Source: CAYLUN01 sp964386865 (GTDB taxonomy: Bacteria; Verrucomicrobiota; Kiritimatiellia; RFP12; UBA1067). From it: DNA of 25,195 bases. The translations under genes were made by a program, and so were the position numbers. The stretch spans positions 1 through 25,195 of the forward strand of contig CAYLUN010000080.1 in NCBI GenBank assembly GCA_964386865.1, written 5' to 3'. Shown one piece after another: positions 24,101 through 25,195 of the stretch. How positions within the stretch are numbered: position 1 is the stretch's first letter; each line of letters opens with the position of its first letter. The notes below the pieces were generated by a model that did not search any database, was not told the origin of the DNA, and was given only the letters and a program-made list of their open reading frames with translations.

Positions 24101-25195
24101 GAGCCTTCAGCGATCCCGACAAGCCGGTGGGAGGCGTGCTGGTGTCGCTCTACTCCGACCCGAACGGCGATGGCACCAACACCGACGGCGTTGTGCTCGG
24201 CACGGTCCGGACCTCGCCAGACGGACGCTACGCCTTCACCAACGTCATGAGCGGTGCTTATGTGGTGGTCGAAAACGACCCGACGTATTCGGTCAGCACG
24301 GCCGACACGGTCGCCGCCAACGACAACCGCATCCCGGTGGTGATCGTCAGCGCCGACAGCGCCGGCAACGACTTCCTCGACGCGGTAGACCCGTCGGGCT
24401 ACATCTATGACGTGGCCGACGGGCGCATCGTTCCCGGCGGCAGGATCGACGTCAGCGGCCCCGGAGCCCTTGTCCTGATGGACGGCAGCAGCGGCCAGTA
24501 CATGTTCATCTCCACGAACGACGCGCCGTCCACCTTCACGATTTCGGTGACCCCGCCGCCCGGCTATATCATCGACCCGACGCGCCCGGCGCAGCCCGGC
24601 AGCTTCGACCCCACGGGCGGCGCGAACCCGACCGTGCTGGGCAGCTACGAGAGCGCGGTCACGCCGGGTTACCTGGTCAACTACAGCGCGGCCTCGAACA
24701 CGTATTATTACTCGTTCACGCTGACCCCCGGCGACCCGCCGGTGATCAACAACAACTTCCCGCTGGTCAAGACGGTCACGGTCGGCGACCGGGTGTGGCT
24801 GGACGACGACGGCGACGGCGCGCAGGACGCGGGTGAGCCTGGCGTGACCAACGTGACGGTGCGCCTGTTGAACGCGGCCGACGGCGTGGTCTCCACGACG
24901 GTGACAGACGCGAGCGGGCTGTACGTCTTCACGAACCTGCCGCCCGCCAGCTACCGCGTGGAGTTCGCCCCCGTGTCCGAGTACCGCCTGACGGTTCGCG
25001 ACTCTGCAGCCGCGACCGACGCGACCGACAGCGACGCGGACGCGGCGACCGGGCGCACGGGCCTGACCGCCGTCGCGGCGGGCGCGACCAACCTCACGCT
25101 GGACGCGGGCCTGTACGTGCCGGCGAGGGTGTTCGGCCACCTGTTCGTGGACAAGGACGGCGACCTGATCCGCGACACCGGCGACTCGTCCATCA
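18160..25195 (+). CDS. Giant secreted SdrD_B-repeat protein (paralogue 2, 3' end outside window, at least 2345 aa)
   Basis: I translated the frame from ATG 18160 to the window edge and found no stop. It starts with a signal peptide (1-31, likely cut at 'TLWA|GPA'). An N-terminal module (~32-497) follows, related to paralogue 1 through 'VVYYDQWEDGFE' and 'QIWGDNNPANGIPPG'. There is no DUF11-like segment. SdrD_B-like modules begin at about residues 502, 792, 919, 1048, 1330, 1444, 1569, 1856, 1969, 2208 and 2325, the last cut by the window edge. Modules 1, 4 and 7 carry an inserted jelly-roll-like domain; modules 2, 3 and 6 share the loop 'RPGxGPDGxxGNxDD'. From module 6 on it is nearly co-linear with paralogue 1, so a similar C-terminus is expected. 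Function is unknown; a surface adhesin or matrix-type role is inferred from family. Confidence 0.9.
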   Translation, partial: MNVRSKWTTGLISGMVGVFIFLFAGLGTLWAGPAITRSYYLPITEDEAHLHYASLNLTPGYDDYIVNVISISPAVSNTVVYYDQWEDGFEVDLANPVQATTQIWGDNNPANGIPPGFASDLVNAGQALVVISTNAQPHVTGTFYYDGGDKLGASKPISVSMVLWPVFHDETGDGVDLAEGISVLDTTRFGTEFYAPLGTDLSPANMFESVRFNIMASKDGTVVSVDRDGNGTVDVTRTLAEGEGWSDGPIVAGGKVTATQPVQVHIMTGDIDAKYANRWATLYPTSLWSADHYSPVGLVNAAYPVYVYLFNKETNALAVSYLTSSSYGTVTVPAKGVYRHTVATDTGTRFYAANGTTFQAVMTHDTDTGFDWSATLIPGSLLSTVTSVSFGPGAEYGTVNGSPIWVTATRATTIYADFDGNPATGALTDPQGGKYDAAFSVVALQSTRVRDTVDNDQTGMRLYTLDGIQIVSMWGEEPDPARGGRPFIDAGTSIIPISGVTVGDFVWDDRDADGVQDSSEPGLSGVQVQVYTSGGAPFQPRRQLGVFADSFDQTTTAHLDGSVGTLAWTGPWTVTANASVPLISGSDYEVRIADDLNSALTRGFVVPAGTDRLTISYDFRPSGAGDDTVKAQVLTNGTTWVDLATYVTGPGTTSGTATNTVVVTPGTNYIRFAKTALGAGVSTVEYMYFDNVSILAETASVNLISTTDSNGYYAFDSASGLIPGTAYQLRVDTNQTSLAGFGLTGQDLGGNDAADSDASLTNTAGFATIPFTAPSLLGSNQTLDFGFLQAGLGDFVWNDANFNGQQDAGEAGLNGVTVNLYRPGYGPDGIAGNGDDTNAVATTVTAGGGAYRFTNLPSGGYAVEFAPLANFARTTANSGADGTDSDADATTGRTATVTLTAGQSNTTLDAGYYVPPPALGDFVWFDENANGQQDGGEPGLNGVTVQLFRPGVGPDGVPGNGDDVAVVATTVTSGAGAGAGFYSFTGISTGAYQLVFGPLAGYHRSPANQGADATDSDADSATGRTATVTVLAGQYVNTVDAGYNNLGVGDFIWKDLDADGVQDTNEPGLTGVVVRAYTSGGTPYQIRTTLGNFADNFDPSGGVNGNDGTLAWAANWTAAAGAAVVVNTAPDYEIQLATTANSAMTRTLFAPTNTGLLTISFDYREGTGTDTVRAQFSTNGTTWVDLATYTTGSAGSGNDSFTVATTVGTRYFRFYKTAGTSGTMYFDKVNIVAETALTDLTSTTDAAGYYSFGAEAGLMAGTNYQLRVATSQPALAGLALTGQNRGGNDATDSDASLTNAAGFATIAFAAPAGGGSDQTLDFGFGDAASLGDKVWNDLNANGVQDGGEAGLDGVTVTVYNAADNSVAGITSTAGGGLYSFNLVAGTHYVVFGTVAGYARTLADQGGDTADSDANPSTGRTGNVTLTGGQTNTTLDAGYYQPASVGDFVWVDADGDGQQDSGEAGLAGVTVTLYRPGYGPDGIPGNADDASSVAATTSGSGGGYSFTNLPPATYQVGFGTATGYNRTAADQGSDTTDSDANGGTGLTAAFAVTSGQTLTTIDAGYQAVAVGDFVWTDLDADGVQDTGEPGISGVQIQVYTAAGSPYLVRTALGTFADNFDPSGGLTNSDGTLVWASDWTAANGATVVVNTGSDYEIQIADTANSTLTRSFTAPSGTARLTISFDYRSGAGNDTVQAQWSSNGTDWVMLASYSTAPGSSGTTNVTVATTAGTRYVRFTKTAQGGAGGGTEYMYFDNVSILAETAPAAVTTTTDAYGYYLFGPSAGLVSGTNYQLRVATNQTALAGLALTGQNLGGNDATDSDATLAITNGFATLAFTAPAAGGSDQTLDFGFKGTASFGDRVWTDLDGDGSQDAFESGIVGVRVYADSNGSGTYNIGEPTAVTAANGTYLITNLVAGSYTARVDTATLPAGVAQTYDLNGALDHAATVALTANQTRTDVDFGYRSTVVYAIRGQVRDDYDLDGAFSDPDKPVGGVLVSLYSDPNGDGTNTDGVVLGTVRTSPDGRYAFTNVMSGAYVVVENDPTYSVSTADTVAANDNRIPVVIVSADSAGNDFLDAVDPSGYIYDVADGRIVPGGRIDVSGPGALVLMDGSSGQYMFISTNDAPSTFTISVTPPPGYIIDPTRPAQPGSFDPTGGANPTVLGSYESAVTPGYLVNYSAASNTYYYSFTLTPGDPPVINNNFPLVKTVTVGDRVWLDDDGDGAQDAGEPGVTNVTVRLLNAADGVVSTTVTDASGLYVFTNLPPASYRVEFAPVSEYRLTVRDSAAATDATDSDADAATGRTGLTAVAAGATNLTLDAGLYVPARVFGHLFVDKDGDLIRDTGDSSI
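19774..20268 (+). repeat. Inserted jelly-roll-like domain, copy 1 in paralogue 2
   Basis: This insert interrupts the first SdrD_B module at the same point as the other copies ('YTSGGAPF' before, 'STTDSNGYYAF' after). Core motifs are 'LGVFADSFDQ', 'DRLTISYDFRPSGAGDDTVK', 'YIRFAKTALG' and 'YMYFDNVSILAET'. It is the most diverged of the four copies, including a longer stretch after 'SFDQ', which suggests it is the oldest or least homogenised. Confidence 0.7.
21412..21879 (+). repeat. Inserted jelly-roll-like domain, copy 2 in paralogue 2
   Basis: This insert interrupts the fourth SdrD_B module at the conserved site ('YTSGGTPY' before, 'TSTTDAAGYYSFG' after). Core motifs are 'LGNFADNFDPSGG', 'LLTISFDYREGTGTDTVRAQ', 'TRYFRFYKTAG' and 'MYFDKVNIVAET'. 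It is slightly shorter than the other copies, lacking a few residues before 'MYFD'. Confidence 0.7.
22489..25195 (+). repeat. Long direct repeat, copy 2 (3' part of paralogue 2, truncated by window)
   Basis: This is the counterpart of 14323-17040 at an offset of 8166 bases, in frame (8166 = 3 x 2722). The first module is diverged but recognisable. From about 22.97 kb identity is high, with long identical blocks at 23110-23339 and 24709-24863. The copy is still matching at the window edge. Confidence 0.85.
22975..23457 (+). repeat. Inserted jelly-roll-like domain, copy 3 in paralogue 2
   Basis: This copy has the same length and position as the one in paralogue 1 (14809-15291), including a 230-base block without a single difference. 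It is therefore closer to the copy in the other gene than to the two other copies in its own gene. Confidence 0.75.

Noticed and set aside
13633..25195. Repeated DNA that could be taken for a CRISPR or tandem-repeat array
   Set aside because: The repeats are in frame, hundreds of bases long and protein coding (SdrD_B modules). There are no short identical direct repeats with unique spacers.
1..25195. Mobile element, prophage or defence island
   Set aside because: No transposase, integrase, terminal inverted repeats, phage structural gene or nuclease was recognised on either strand.

Overview
The window is GC-rich and densely coding, with every confident gene on the + strand. It looks like a chromosome segment of a Gram-negative bacterium from the PVC group (Kiritimatiellota / Lentisphaerota / Verrucomicrobiota-like). 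The evidence is a lipoprotein-type TolC with a tripartite exporter, very large signal-peptide-bearing SdrD_B-repeat proteins, and a 'YTVMVSTDLVTW'-type C-terminal module of the kind common in extracellular proteins of that group. The phylum is an inference; no rRNA or other marker is present. No tRNA, rRNA, insertion sequence, integrase or CRISPR array was found.

Region 1 (1-3607), metabolism. The window opens inside a gene ending in a LysM domain. It continues with hemB (porphobilinogen synthase), then a rhamnose pair: rhaA (L-rhamnose isomerase, all expected metal ligands present) and a class II aldolase. The aldolase resembles the aldolase half of the RhaD/RhaE aldolase-dehydrogenase fusion, but it stands alone. 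No rhamnulokinase is visible in the window.

Region 2 (3709-11448), an export and signalling cluster. It encodes a TolC-family outer-membrane lipoprotein, an HlyD/MacA-like periplasmic adaptor, a MacB/LolD-like ATPase, a MacB-type permease, a FixJ/NarL-type response regulator and a soluble PAS(-GAF?)-HisKA-HATPase histidine kinase. Most junctions overlap by 4-8 bases, so the genes are probably co-transcribed and translationally coupled. The kinase and regulator may control the exporter. The kinase PAS domain carries an unusual cysteine cluster.

Region 3 (11449-25195), two giant secreted repeat proteins in tandem. The first (2081 aa) is complete. The second (at least 2345 aa) is open to the window edge and has no stop codon from 18160 to 25195. 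Both have a signal peptide, a related N-terminal module of about 480 residues, and then chains of SdrD_B-like beta-sandwich repeats with Ca-binding-type Asp-rich loops. Four of these repeats carry a jelly-roll-like domain of about 160 aa inserted at the same internal position. The last ~2.7 kb visible in both genes aligns without any net indel at a constant distance of 8166 bases. It includes a 230-base block that is identical in both, which suggests recent duplication or gene conversion. This nested, exchanging repeat pair is the most unusual thing in the window.
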